From contig CAYWNA010000180.1 in NCBI GenBank assembly GCA_964459305.1, positions 1 through 26,762 of the forward strand: a stretch of DNA of 26,762 nt, read 5' to 3'. The notes beneath the pieces were generated by a model. That model saw only the letters and a list, made by a program, of their open reading frames with translations. It searched no databases and was not told the DNA's origin. This stretch comes from CAYWNA01 sp964459305. Lineage in GTDB: Bacteria > Planctomycetota > Planctomycetia > Pirellulales > Pirellulaceae. The first letter of the stretch is position 1, and every line of letters starts with the position of its first letter. Shown piece after piece: positions 1-8,344 of this stretch. The translations under genes and the position numbers were made by a program.

Positions 1-25
1 GCGAGGCCGCCCCCAGGTTCGATTC

Positions 26-115
26 CCAGACGAAACTCCCAACAAAGAGTCCTGACCCCTTTGATTTGCCCCAGACGAAACTCCCAACAAAGAGTCCTGA
101 CCCCTTTGATTTGCC
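26..115. repeat. Perfect 45-bp tandem duplication with a REP-like core
   Basis: Two identical 45-bp units lie head to tail at 26-70 and 71-115, just upstream of the GH29 ribosome binding site. Each holds an imperfect palindrome, CAAAGAGTC-CTG-ACCCCTTTG, at 43-63 and 88-108. The reverse complement of this core recurs with about two mismatches in 20 bases at 6221-6240, so it is a dispersed family and not a local slip alone. I infer a REP-like element duplicated in tandem. It occupies the expected promoter and leader of the first gene and could affect its expression. Confidence 0.8.
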
Positions 116-135
116 CAATCACCACAGGAGGTATC

Positions 136-1566
136 ATGACACAGCGAACGAGACTGCCATTCGCCGCCGCTGCAATCATTGCATGTGTGATTGGGACAAC
201 ATTGCCCGCTCATGCGGAGCCGCAGCAAGAGGCTGCACCGGTCGCGCCGCCGATTCCCATTCCCACCCCGGCCCAGCAAGTCTGGCAAGATTGCGAAATC
301 GGCCTGCTCTTCTGTTTCGATCTGCCGATTGCGGCAGGAATCTATGACCCCAAGAACAACACGTACCGCCAGCGCGTCGACCCGGCGAAGTACCACCCCG
401 ACAAGCTGGACACGGAGCAGTGGCTCGCCGTAACCAAGGCGGCCAATGCCAAGTACGCCCTTTTCACGGCGACCCATTTCAGCGGTTTCATGCAGTGGCA
501 AAGCGAGGCGTATCCCTATAGCCTCAAGCAAAGTACGTGGCGCGACGGCAAGGGGGACGTGGTGGGTGACTTCGTCGCGTCCTGCCGCAAGGCCGATGTG
601 CTCCCGGGAGTCTTCTTCAGTACACACCGGAACGTCTACCAAGAACTCTGGGGGCACTATGTGAATTGGGGTAAAGGCAAGGGAACGCCCCAGCAGGAAA
701 CGTATAACCGCATCGCGGAGAAACAGTTTGCCGAACTGGTGAGCAACTATGGCGATATCTTTCACTGCTGGTTCGATGCCGGCAACAAGACTCCTGAAGA
801 GGGCGGCGGAAACATGTTGCCCATCTTCGAGAAGAATCAGCCTGACGGGATCTTCTATTCCAGTACCCAGCGGTCCGACGTCCGCTGGGTCGGCAATGAG
901 TCGGGCCATGCGGGCGTTCCCTGCTACGCCACCATGCCCGGCCCGGAACTGGGAGCCGTCTCGCACAACAGCAGCGTCTGGAGACGGTGTCTCGGCAAGG
1001 GCCATCCGGAGGGCAGCGTCTGGTCGCCTGCGATCGTGGACATCCCGCTTAGGGGTTACCGCGGACACAACTGGTTCTACAAGCCGGGCCAGGACCACAT
1101 CGTCTATCCGCCCGACGTCCTTATCCAGAAGTACTGCACGTCCGTGGGCCGAAACGCCAACTTGGTGATCGGCGTCGTGATCCAGCCGGACGGCACGATT
1201 CCGGAAGCCGACGCCAAGGCGTTGACCGAGTTCGGAAAGAAGCTTCGCGCTCGGTTCAGTTCTCCCGTTGCCGGCACGAAGGACGTCGGGGGCGACCTTA
1301 TCACTCTGGAATTGCCCGAGTCGCAGGAGATCGACCACGTCATCCTGCAGGAACAGATCGCGCACGGCGAACGGGTGCGGGATCATGTGGTGGAAGGGAC
1401 GGTCGAAGGGGAATGGATCAAACTGGCAGAAGGAAGCGTGATCGGCCACAAGTGGATTCACCGCTTCGAGTCGCAAACCGTCTCCGCACTGCGTCTGCGA
1501 GTTATCAAGTCGCTGGCGCCCCCGAAGATTCGTTCTTTCTCCTGTTTCATGCTCGGCAAGAAGTAG
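136..1566 (+). CDS. Secreted GH29-like alpha-L-fucosidase
   Basis: Probable exo-acting alpha-L-fucosidase that releases terminal L-fucose outside the cytoplasm by a retaining mechanism. The ATG at 136 is chosen because AGGAGG sits at 126-131, four bases upstream, and the protein then opens with a Sec signal ending AHA-EP. Length is 476 residues, usual for GH29. The (beta/alpha)8 catalytic part spans about residues 50-385. It contains FTATHFSGF (His114) and the nucleophile motif WFDAG, with Asp214 as predicted nucleophile. Residues from about 390 form a beta-rich F5/8-type or CBM32-like tail, common in the family. One oddity is that the usual KHHDGF reads THFSGF, so the second His is Phe115. 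That fits a divergent GH29 branch seen in environmental bacteria, and the exact substrate is uncertain. The acid/base residue could not be placed by eye. Confidence 0.85.
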   Translation: MTQRTRLPFAAAAIIACVIGTTLPAHAEPQQEAAPVAPPIPIPTPAQQVWQDCEIGLLFCFDLPIAAGIYDPKNNTYRQRVDPAKYHPDKLDTEQWLAVTKAANAKYALFTATHFSGFMQWQSEAYPYSLKQSTWRDGKGDVVGDFVASCRKADVLPGVFFSTHRNVYQELWGHYVNWGKGKGTPQQETYNRIAEKQFAELVSNYGDIFHCWFDAGNKTPEEGGGNMLPIFEKNQPDGIFYSSTQRSDVRWVGNESGHAGVPCYATMPGPELGAVSHNSSVWRRCLGKGHPEGSVWSPAIVDIPLRGYRGHNWFYKPGQDHIVYPPDVLIQKYCTSVGRNANLVIGVVIQPDGTIPEADAKALTEFGKKLRARFSSPVAGTKDVGGDLITLELPESQEIDHVILQEQIAHGERVRDHVVEGTVEGEWIKLAEGSVIGHKWIHRFESQTVSALRLRVIKSLAPPKIRSFSCFMLGKK

Positions 1567-1717
1567 CACGCCCGGAACACGAACTCTCGGGGACAGAGAG
1601 AACCTTCTGTAGTGGTCCACCGATCTTTGCGCTACAAGCAATTCTCCTAAACTCGTTGCCGCTGTTGCGGTTACAGTATACTCCAAGAAGCTCGCTGCGA
1701 ACATCTTGGAGAGCACC

Positions 1718-1966
1718 ATGACAGCGAATCCGCCTCGCATTTCGCTTCCGAAGGCTTGGCCAGCTCACGTCGCTTCGGCAGTATTGCGCGTCACGACCAA
1801 GCACCTTGCGTTCGACTCAGTGTTCACGTTATTCTGGGCTGAATCGCGTTGCCACGTGTCTATTCAAGAATCGCTGGACCAACACAGTGGTAGGGACTTG
1901 AGATCAAAGTCGGCCGAAATCAGTGTGACGCAGGACGCCGGAAATGCTGTAATTTCCGGCGTTTGA
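1718..1966 (+). pseudogene. Remnant of an IS-type integrase/transposase N-terminus
   Basis: An 82-codon reading frame begins MTANPPRISLPKAWPAHV followed by SAVLRV. This resembles, from memory, the N-terminal signature of integrase-core transposases common in Planctomycetes (RISLPKSWP-HV-SA-LHV). The similarity stops after about 30 residues and no integrase catalytic core follows before the stop at 1966. The preceding stretch from about 1600 also looks like the leader of such an element. I read it as a 5' fragment left by deletion, not a working gene. It sits in the 500-bp gap between the GH29 and GH78 genes. It could instead be a spurious ORF; the identification rests on recall of one motif. 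Confidence 0.35.
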
Positions 1967-1980
1967 AGGTCGGCCGAATA
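1906..1980. repeat. Perfect 11-bp-stem hairpin between GTCGGCCGAA direct repeats
   Basis: ACGCCGGAAAT (1935-1945) and ATTTCCGGCGT (1952-1962) are exact inverted repeats around a 6-base loop. The hairpin is flanked by two copies of GTCGGCCGAA at 1909-1918 and 1969-1978, whose core TCGGCCGA is itself palindromic. No T-run follows the stem, so a classic intrinsic terminator is unlikely. A TTTGACCCC motif at 1982-1990 resembles part of the 45-bp repeat at the window start. The arrangement suggests a small mobile-element end or MITE footprint upstream of the GH78 gene. Confidence 0.6.
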
Positions 1981-2062
1981 CTTTGACCCCACGCCTTTTT
2001 CCTTGCTGATGGACAAAAAGTGCGTGACCGGCTACCACTCTCCAGACAAAGGATCGCATACG

Positions 2063-5000
2063 ATGAGAACCATTTTTGCCATTTCCATCTTCGCGGCCGG
2101 CTTGTGGCTGCCGGCGTTTTCGCCAACGTTGGCCGCCACGGTGGTGCCGGTGGACTTGCGCTGTGAGTCCCTTCAGAATCCGCTTGGCATTGATACCGTA
2201 TCGCCTCGGCTAAGTTGGCGGCTGAAGACGCTGGATCCGGACGCACGCGGCCAGCGGCAGACGGCGTATCACGTTCTGGTGGCCGCCAGTGAAGAAACGT
2301 TGTCGGGCGACCAAGGTGAGCTGTGGGACACGGGAAAAGTGGCGTCGGACCAGTCGCTGCACCTGATCTATGCCGGCCGACCTCTGTCTTCGGAGCAGGT
2401 TTGCTGGTGGAAAGTGCGCGTGTGGGACCAGGACGGTAAGCCTTCGGCTTGGAGCGAGCCGGTTCGCTGGACAATGGGCCTTTTGAAGGCGGACGACTGG
2501 AAGGCTGAGTGGATCGGGCGCGATGAACCGCCGCCGTCCGCTTCAGCGAGTCCGCTGGTCAAGGCAGGGGCCGAGTGGATCTGGCATCCCGGCGAGAAGG
2601 GCGCCACCGCCGCGCCGATCGGAATCCGGTTCTTCCGCCGCACCTTTGACCTGCCAGGTGATCGTTCGATCCGCCACGCACAGTTGGTCCTGGCTGCGGA
2701 TAACTCATTTGCCACAGCCGTGAATGGTGTACATGCCGGCCAGGGCACCAGTTTCAAACTGGGTGTCGTGATGGACGTGACGAAGAGTCTGCGCGCCGGG
2801 CGCAACGTTGTCGCTGCATGGGTGAAAAACGCCGGCGAGACGCCGAATCCGGCTGGTTTGGTCGGCGTGTTGCGGGTCGAGTTCGAGACGGGTGAGCCCG
2901 TTGTCATTCCGACCGACGAACATTGGCGTACGCTGGACCGCGACACCGCTGGGTGGACAGCGTTGGAATGCGACGACAGCGGATGGAGCAACGCGGAAGT
3001 GCTCGTTCCCGTGGGTGGCGGGCCGTGGGGTAAGGTCGCGGTGGGCGACGAAGAGCGCTGGTTGGCCGCTCGCATGTTGCGCAAGGAGTTCTCCGTCACC
3101 AAACCGATCGCACGGGCGATGGTCTACTTCAGTGGCCAGGGCTTGTCGGAGCTTTACGTCAACGGTCAGAAGGTGGGCGATCACGTCCTGTCGCCCGCGC
3201 TGACCGATTACACGAAACGGGTCCCCTACCTGACCTTTGACGTCACCGAGCTGATTGCACAGGGAGACAACGCGATGGGTGTCTGGCTTGGCAACGGCCG
3301 TTACTACGCGCCACGCATCAATGTCCCGACAAAGATGGTCAGCTATGGGTTCCCGATGTTGTTGCTTCAATTGGCGGTCGATTACACCGACGGCTCGCGC
3401 GACGTACTGGTGAGCGACGGCACGTGGAAGCTGACCACGGACGGACCGATCTTGGCCAACAACGAATTCGATGGCGAAGAGTACGATGCGCGTCGGGAGA
3501 TGCCCGGCTGGAATCGTGCCGGTTTCGATGGCCAAAACTGGCAGCTCGTCCAGGCCGTGACCGGGCCACAAGGCAAGCTGGTGGCCCCAATGATCGAGCC
3601 CATCCGCGTCACAGGGCATTTGAAACCGAGGGGAATCACCGAGCCGAAGCCCGGCGTGTTCATCTTCGACCTTGGTCAGAACACGGTTGGCTGGTGCCGT
3701 CTGAAAGTCGCCGGCCCGGCAGGCACGACCGTAAAACTGCGTCATGCCGAAACGCTGCGCGACGACGGGATGCTCTACTTGGACAATCTCCGCGGCGCAA
3801 ACGTGACGGACCTCTACACGCTCAAGGGACACGGCACGGAAATCTACGAGCCGCGTTTCACCTATCACGGTTTTCGTTTCGTGGAAGTGACCGGCTATCC
3901 CGGCCGCCCGTCGCTGGACGCCATCCTGGGCTGCGTTGTGAACGACGATCTCCCAAGCGGGGGCACTTTCACCTGCTCTGACGCATTGATCAACCAGATT
4001 TACTCGAACATCGTGTGGGGTGTTCGGGGCAACTACCGCAGCATTCCTACCGACTGCCCGCAACGCGACGAACGGCAGGGCTGGCTGGGCGATCGTTCGG
4101 CCGAGTGCCGAGGCGAGTCTTTCATGTTTCAGAATGGGCCGCTGTACGCCAAGTGGGTGCAGGACATGATCGACTCGCAGAAAGAGAACGGTAGTGTCTC
4201 GGACGTATGCCCGGCCTATTGGCCGTTCTACACTGACAATGTCACGTGGCCGGCCAGCCTGGTGATCGTTCCCGGTATGCTGTACGAACAATTCGGCGAC
4301 ACGCGGACGATCGCCCTGGCGTATCCGAGCATGGTCAAGTGGATTGACTACATGAGCGGCTTCATCACAGACGACAACATCATGCCGCGCGACAATTACG
4401 GTGACTGGTGCGTGCCCCCGGAAGACCCAAAACTCATTCACTCGAAGGACCCGGCGCGCAAGACCGCCGGCCCGATCCTCGGCACAACGTATTTCTACCA
4501 CTGCCTGGAGTTGATGTCCCGTTACGCCACGCTGCTCGACCGGCCCGCGGATGCCCAGCGGTTCACTGCCCTGGCGCAGCGGCTCAAAGACGGGCTCAAC
4601 GCCAAGTATCTTCGTCGTGATCTCGGCCACTATGACAACGGCACGCAAACCACGTCCGTGCTGCCGTTGGCGTTCGACATGGTACCCGACGGCCAGCGAC
4701 AAGCGGTGTTCGACCATCTGGTTCGCAAAATCACGGACGAAACGCACGGCCACGTGGGCACCGGACTCGTTGGCGGTCAGTGGCTCAACCGCGTACTCAC
4801 CGCCGGCGCCCGTCCGGACCTCGTGTACGGTTTCGCGACGCACACGGACTATCCGAGTTGGGGTTACATGGTGGAGAAAGGTGCTACGACGATCTGGGAG
4901 TTGTGGAACGGGGACACGGCCGACCCGGCGATGAATTCGGGCAACCACGTCATGCTTGTCGGCGATCTGGTCATTTGGCTCCACGAGCACTTGGCCGGCA

Positions 5001-5341
5001 TCCAGTCCGATCCTGCTCAACCAGGCTTCAAACACATCGTCATGAAGCCGTTACCCGTGGGCGACCTGAAGTTTGTCAAAGCCACACACCACTCGCCCTA
5101 CGGATCGATCGCCAGCCACTGGCGTCGAGACGGCCACCAATTCGCCTGGCAGATCACCGTGCCGCCCAACACGACCGCGACCGTGTGGGTGCCGGCCGGG
5201 ACCAACGCGCAAGTCCGTGAATCCGGCCAGCCGCTCAACGACGCCCGCGGCGTGAAACAGCTTCGGCGCGCGGCGGACCGCATTGTGCTGGAAGTGCTTC
5301 CCGGTTCGTACCGCTTCGACGTGCAAGACGGTCCATCGTAA
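2063..5341 (+). CDS. Secreted GH78 alpha-L-rhamnosidase
   Basis: Inverting alpha-L-rhamnosidase that removes terminal L-rhamnose from glycans or glycosides, probably in the periplasm or at the surface. An upstream ATG at 2003 is in frame, but the ATG at 2063 is preferred because the protein then starts with a clean signal peptide (MRTIFAISIFAAGLW, cleavage near LAA-TVV). Length is 1092 residues, normal for GH78. An N-terminal Ig-like domain (about residues 25-145) is followed by beta-sandwich domains (about 165-540) with WLAARMLRKEF and LGNGRYY. The (alpha/alpha)6 barrel holds CPQRDERQGWLGD, with general acid Glu670, and TTIWELWNG, with general base Glu946. A short beta-sandwich closes the protein. 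The last 50 or so codons are repeated at 6276-6434 as the tail of a lost second copy. Confidence 0.93.
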   Translation: MRTIFAISIFAAGLWLPAFSPTLAATVVPVDLRCESLQNPLGIDTVSPRLSWRLKTLDPDARGQRQTAYHVLVAASEETLSGDQGELWDTGKVASDQSLHLIYAGRPLSSEQVCWWKVRVWDQDGKPSAWSEPVRWTMGLLKADDWKAEWIGRDEPPPSASASPLVKAGAEWIWHPGEKGATAAPIGIRFFRRTFDLPGDRSIRHAQLVLAADNSFATAVNGVHAGQGTSFKLGVVMDVTKSLRAGRNVVAAWVKNAGETPNPAGLVGVLRVEFETGEPVVIPTDEHWRTLDRDTAGWTALECDDSGWSNAEVLVPVGGGPWGKVAVGDEERWLAARMLRKEFSVTKPIARAMVYFSGQGLSELYVNGQKVGDHVLSPALTDYTKRVPYLTFDVTELIAQGDNAMGVWLGNGRYYAPRINVPTKMVSYGFPMLLLQLAVDYTDGSRDVLVSDGTWKLTTDGPILANNEFDGEEYDARREMPGWNRAGFDGQNWQLVQAVTGPQGKLVAPMIEPIRVTGHLKPRGITEPKPGVFIFDLGQNTVGWCRLKVAGPAGTTVKLRHAETLRDDGMLYLDNLRGANVTDLYTLKGHGTEIYEPRFTYHGFRFVEVTGYPGRPSLDAILGCVVNDDLPSGGTFTCSDALINQIYSNIVWGVRGNYRSIPTDCPQRDERQGWLGDRSAECRGESFMFQNGPLYAKWVQDMIDSQKENGSVSDVCPAYWPFYTDNVTWPASLVIVPGMLYEQFGDTRTIALAYPSMVKWIDYMSGFITDDNIMPRDNYGDWCVPPEDPKLIHSKDPARKTAGPILGTTYFYHCLELMSRYATLLDRPADAQRFTALAQRLKDGLNAKYLRRDLGHYDNGTQTTSVLPLAFDMVPDGQRQAVFDHLVRKITDETHGHVGTGLVGGQWLNRVLTAGARPDLVYGFATHTDYPSWGYMVEKGATTIWELWNGDTADPAMNSGNHVMLVGDLVIWLHEHLAGIQSDPAQPGFKHIVMKPLPVGDLKFVKATHHSPYGSIASHWRRDGHQFAWQITVPPNTTATVWVPAGTNAQVRESGQPLNDARGVKQLRRAADRIVLEVLPGSYRFDVQDGPS

Positions 5342-5354
5342 TGGGAACAAATCA

Positions 5355-6131
5355 ATGGCATCTTTGGCTAGCGATAAACGTCGGGAGCGGCTCGGGAGTT
5401 GCGCGATGGCGGCTTTGTTGGTGGGTGGCGGGGGGGCGGCAATTTGCTGGATGCCACTCGATGACGGAGGGGCCGTGCTGTGGTCGCTGCGAGTCGGCTT
5501 CACTACCTTAGCGGTCTTGGGACTCGTTGGGTTTTTCTTTGCGTTGCCGCCGAGGGACGAAGTTACAGACCACCTCCGCGTGTTGTCCAAAGGGAAGCAC
5601 TTCGATCAGGATGGCTTTGCCTTTCTGCCGTCCATCGCGGCGCGAAACGGTGTAGCGTACTTAGAGGTGCTGTTTCAAAACCAACGCGACTGCAAGATGA
5701 TTGGCCGCGTCGTGCTGCAGCCGCATAGCGATTTGTTTCGGGAAACCGGCTTCAAGGCGGTGGGATTCGAAATCCCATGCGAAGCGGGTGTTCTTGGCAT
5801 TGCCCGCTTGCCAATTGCAGTGCCGCTCGACAAACAAGGCTGCATGCACTACTGGGATGTCGGCGCTGGCGTCGAGTTTCCCGGCGGCAAAGGTGGCCTG
5901 CTGCGGTTCGGGCGCGGGCTGACCGTCGGCCGGGTCGATGCTGTGTCGCCGGAGGCTCAAGGGGCACAAGCTTTGGTCACGATCGCCAGCCTGCTCGTGC
6001 TTTCGCCGTCGATCAGCATTCCTGCCCGCACAAATCTGGCGATGCCGCTCGATGTGCTTGCGGATGTGCCCGATGGTCTACAACCGGAGATTGAAGTACT
6101 AAAGGACCTGTCAGCAGCCGAGGCTGTCTAG
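5355..6131 (+). CDS. Unrecognised membrane protein with two N-terminal helices
   Basis: The family is not recognised. From the ATG at 5355 the product is 258 residues. Two hydrophobic segments occupy about residues 15-35 (MAALLVGGGGAAICW) and 40-65 (VGFTTLAVLGLVGFFFAL). A soluble, beta-rich remainder of about 190 residues follows with no motif I can name. The two helices make it a likely inner-membrane protein with the rest on one side. It begins 13 bases after the GH78 stop, so it may be co-transcribed, but its ribosome binding site is weak. It sits between the intact GH78 gene and the tail of a second GH78 gene, so it may have arrived or been kept during that rearrangement. The long frame and coherent composition argue for a real gene. 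Confidence 0.6.
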   Translation: MASLASDKRRERLGSCAMAALLVGGGGAAICWMPLDDGGAVLWSLRVGFTTLAVLGLVGFFFALPPRDEVTDHLRVLSKGKHFDQDGFAFLPSIAARNGVAYLEVLFQNQRDCKMIGRVVLQPHSDLFRETGFKAVGFEIPCEAGVLGIARLPIAVPLDKQGCMHYWDVGAGVEFPGGKGGLLRFGRGLTVGRVDAVSPEAQGAQALVTIASLLVLSPSISIPARTNLAMPLDVLADVPDGLQPEIEVLKDLSAAEAV

Positions 6132-6220
6132 TTCTCCCGCTTGCGTCTCATTTCGTGGAGCGTCTGCATTCGATCGGCGAAATAAGAGAGAGACAAGTAG
6201 GACTTCGGGCGTTTGATGAA

Positions 6221-6259
6221 CAAAGGGGTCGGGAGTCTTTTCCAAAAACGACTCTTTGT
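6221..6259. repeat. REP-like palindromic element, inverted relative to 43-63
   Basis: The sequence at 6221-6240 (CAAAGGGGTCGGGAGTCTTT) matches the reverse complement of the core of the 45-bp repeats at 26-115, with two mismatches in 20. A second arm, CGACTCTTTG at 6250-6259, gives an imperfect hairpin. The element lies immediately before the point where homology to the GH78 3' end begins (6276). It therefore marks the join between unrelated DNA and the GH78 remnant. Confidence 0.55.
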
Positions 6260-6275
6260 CTCCTTTGTCTTCCCC

Positions 6276-6434
6276 GTGTGGGTGCTGGCCAGGACCAACT
6301 CGCAAGTGCGAGAATCCGGCCAGCCGGTCGGCGACGCCCGCGGGCTGAAACAGCTTCGGCGCGGAGCCGACCACGTTGTGCTAGAAGTGCATCCCGGCTC
6401 GTACCGCTTTGATGTGCAAGACGGTCCATCGTAA
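6276..6434 (+). pseudogene. Orphan 3' end of a second GH78 rhamnosidase gene
   Basis: Positions 6276-6442 align without gaps to 5183-5349, the last codons, stop and nine following bases of the intact GH78 gene. I count about 20 mismatches in 167 bases, or about 88% identity. The translation keeps frame and ends QVRESGQPVGDARGLKQLRR...GSYRFDVQDGPS, as in the intact gene. Many differences are silent or conservative, which suggests the second copy was once functional. Everything upstream of this tail is gone, replaced by the REP-like sequence. The frame is open from an ATG at 6213, but a 73-residue product would lack the whole catalytic barrel. It is best read as the relic of a tandem GH78 paralogue. 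The Tat-type GH127-like gene starts about 100 bases downstream. Confidence 0.85.
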
Positions 6435-6538
6435 TGGGAACAGGAGCTACTACAATGAGAAAAGCGGGACGGTCGGCGAGGCACCCGTACCAGCGATACT
6501 CGTCTAGACCCAGATTATTCGCTTTGCGGAGGCAGGAT

Positions 6539-8257
6539 ATGGACAGACGGCAGTTCGTGAAAGGCATGATCGGCGCGGGGCTCGCGACGGGACTGGAAGG
6601 AAGCCGCCTGCCCGCGAGCCAACCGGTGCTCGGCGGCCATCAGCCCCAGCAATCGGGCATTTCGCCGGAGACGCCGACCAAGGAAGAGGAGAATCTAGAC
6701 CTCAGATCACGCATGAATCTGGCCGGACAACATCTGCTCAAAGTGCTCTGCCCGCAAAAGAGGCTGCTGCCATACTGGAATTTGGCGACGTCACCTGATT
6801 ACACGGGCGCTTTTGAGTTTGCTTTCCCCGCACATAACATCGGTCGTTGGTGGGATGCCGTGCTCCGTCTTGAACAGACAACGGGATTTGAGATTCCTTC
6901 CAAGATCGAAGAGACCATGCTGCGCAATCTGAGGCTGTTCTTTGACAACCCAGACCAGCTTTGCTTTGCTCCCCGCGAGATCTGGGGCAATAGCTTCGAT
7001 CTGCACTCAATCCGTGAAAGCACGTTGGCACTGAACGCTTTGGTGCGCTATCGCGACAACCGTTGGGCCAGGCAACAGGGGCATCGTCTCTTTCAGACGC
7101 TTCTGAAATGGACTGACGAAGAGGCTAACTGGCACGTTGGAGAATCCGACTATCTCAAGAAGAGACCGCACATTCCGCTCGACATGGCTGAATGTTGGGG
7201 CCCCGCGGGCACCACCGGCCGTGCGATCGAAGCGATCGTTTGGTTCTACGAAGCAACGGGAGATGACCTGGCACTGAAAGTGGCTGAACGTTTCGCGCGA
7301 AATCACTTTAGAAAGACGGTCCGTATCGATGGCAAGCTCACTCGGGAATGGGACAAAGATCTGCTCGAAATCCAGAAGCTGAGGCATACTCACTCCTACC
7401 TTGGCACACTCCGAGGGCTGATCCAGTTTGGCGAATTGGCGAATCAGTGCAAGTACATCGATGCCGTCAGTGCCACCTATCGCGTCACGATGCCGCTGAT
7501 GATCAAACCGTCGGGGTGGATGTGTCACGACCTTTTGCAGGAGCTCGACGGCGATCCGGCCTTTGCCGGAGACGTTGCCCAGCTTGCCTTGTGGCTCGCC
7601 GAAAACGGGGAGCCAGACCGACTGGATGACGCGGAGAGGATCGTGCGTTGTCGACTGTGACCTTCCCAGATTACAGACTCGCCTGAAATCAAACCGCGGA
7701 AAGATGACGGGGCTGACGAGCATACCGACCTTACGGAGCGACTTATCGGGGCTTTGGGAGGCATCCACAAACCACCGCACCACCATCGATGTGCCGTTAC
7801 CGACGTCACTTGTGCGATATTGCATACACTATGCGACATCTATGCCCACATTGCCCAGTGCGATGGCCATGACCTGATCGTCAACTTTCACTTCGACTAC
7901 GAAGACGACAACGTTCGGATACGTAGCGTGAGGGCCCGTCATGCAGAGGTGACTGTGCTTGTCAAGAAACCGCTGAGAGTTCGCCTGCGCATTCCAGGGC
8001 GGGCGGAGCAAGAATCCGTCAAAGTGCTTGTGAACGGTACCGAAATCCGACCTCTCTTGATTGGCCCTTTCGCCTATCTGCCCTCCGGCACTGCCCCGGC
8101 CGAGATCGTCCTCAAGTTCGATTTACCCATCCATACACATTGCGAAACGACGAAGGGAACGCAATACCGCTTTGCATGGAAAGGAGACGAGATCACAGGC
8201 GTGTATCCAAACGACGAGTTCCTCCCTTACTATCCAACCATCGAATCAGACAAGTGA
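6539..8257 (+). pseudogene. GH127-like glycosidase gene interrupted by one in-frame TGA
   Basis: A continuous 572-codon frame is broken only by TGA at 7658-7660 (codon 374). Family-like sequence continues in the same frame to the TAG-free end and stops at 8257. The ATG at 6539 follows a GGAGGCAGG-type ribosome binding site and opens with a twin-arginine signal (DRRQFVKG, then a hydrophobic stretch). The first part looks like an (alpha/alpha)6 barrel (AHNIGRWWDAVLR, WGPAGTTGRAIEAI, HTHSYLGTLRGL). The end (VRLRIPGRAEQESVKVLVNG) matches the C-terminal beta-domain of GH127-type beta-L-arabinofuranosidases. If intact it would act on a glycan side chain outside the cytoplasm. The stop removes the C-terminal third, so the product is probably inactive unless read through. 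The GH127 assignment is tentative; related DUF families share this layout. Confidence 0.65.
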
Positions 8258-8344
8258 CGTGAGGAAGAAAGAGCTCCAAGAAGTCGGAAGGACCTGGCGC
8301 GACGAGAACACGAAGTTCAGTTGGGACGGGTCACGCAGTCGACG

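Noticed and set aside
1..35. A tRNA-like T-arm (GGTTCGATTCC) at the window edge
   Set aside because: The expected 5-bp T-stem pairs at only three positions, no acceptor stem or CCA follows and the 5' part is outside the window, so a tRNA or att site is not supported.
2705..5035. Long minus-strand open frame of 776 codons opposite GH78
   Set aside because: It mirrors a strong plus-strand GH78 gene with catalytic motifs. Its translation has no recognisable motifs and reflects G+C-rich antisense codon bias.
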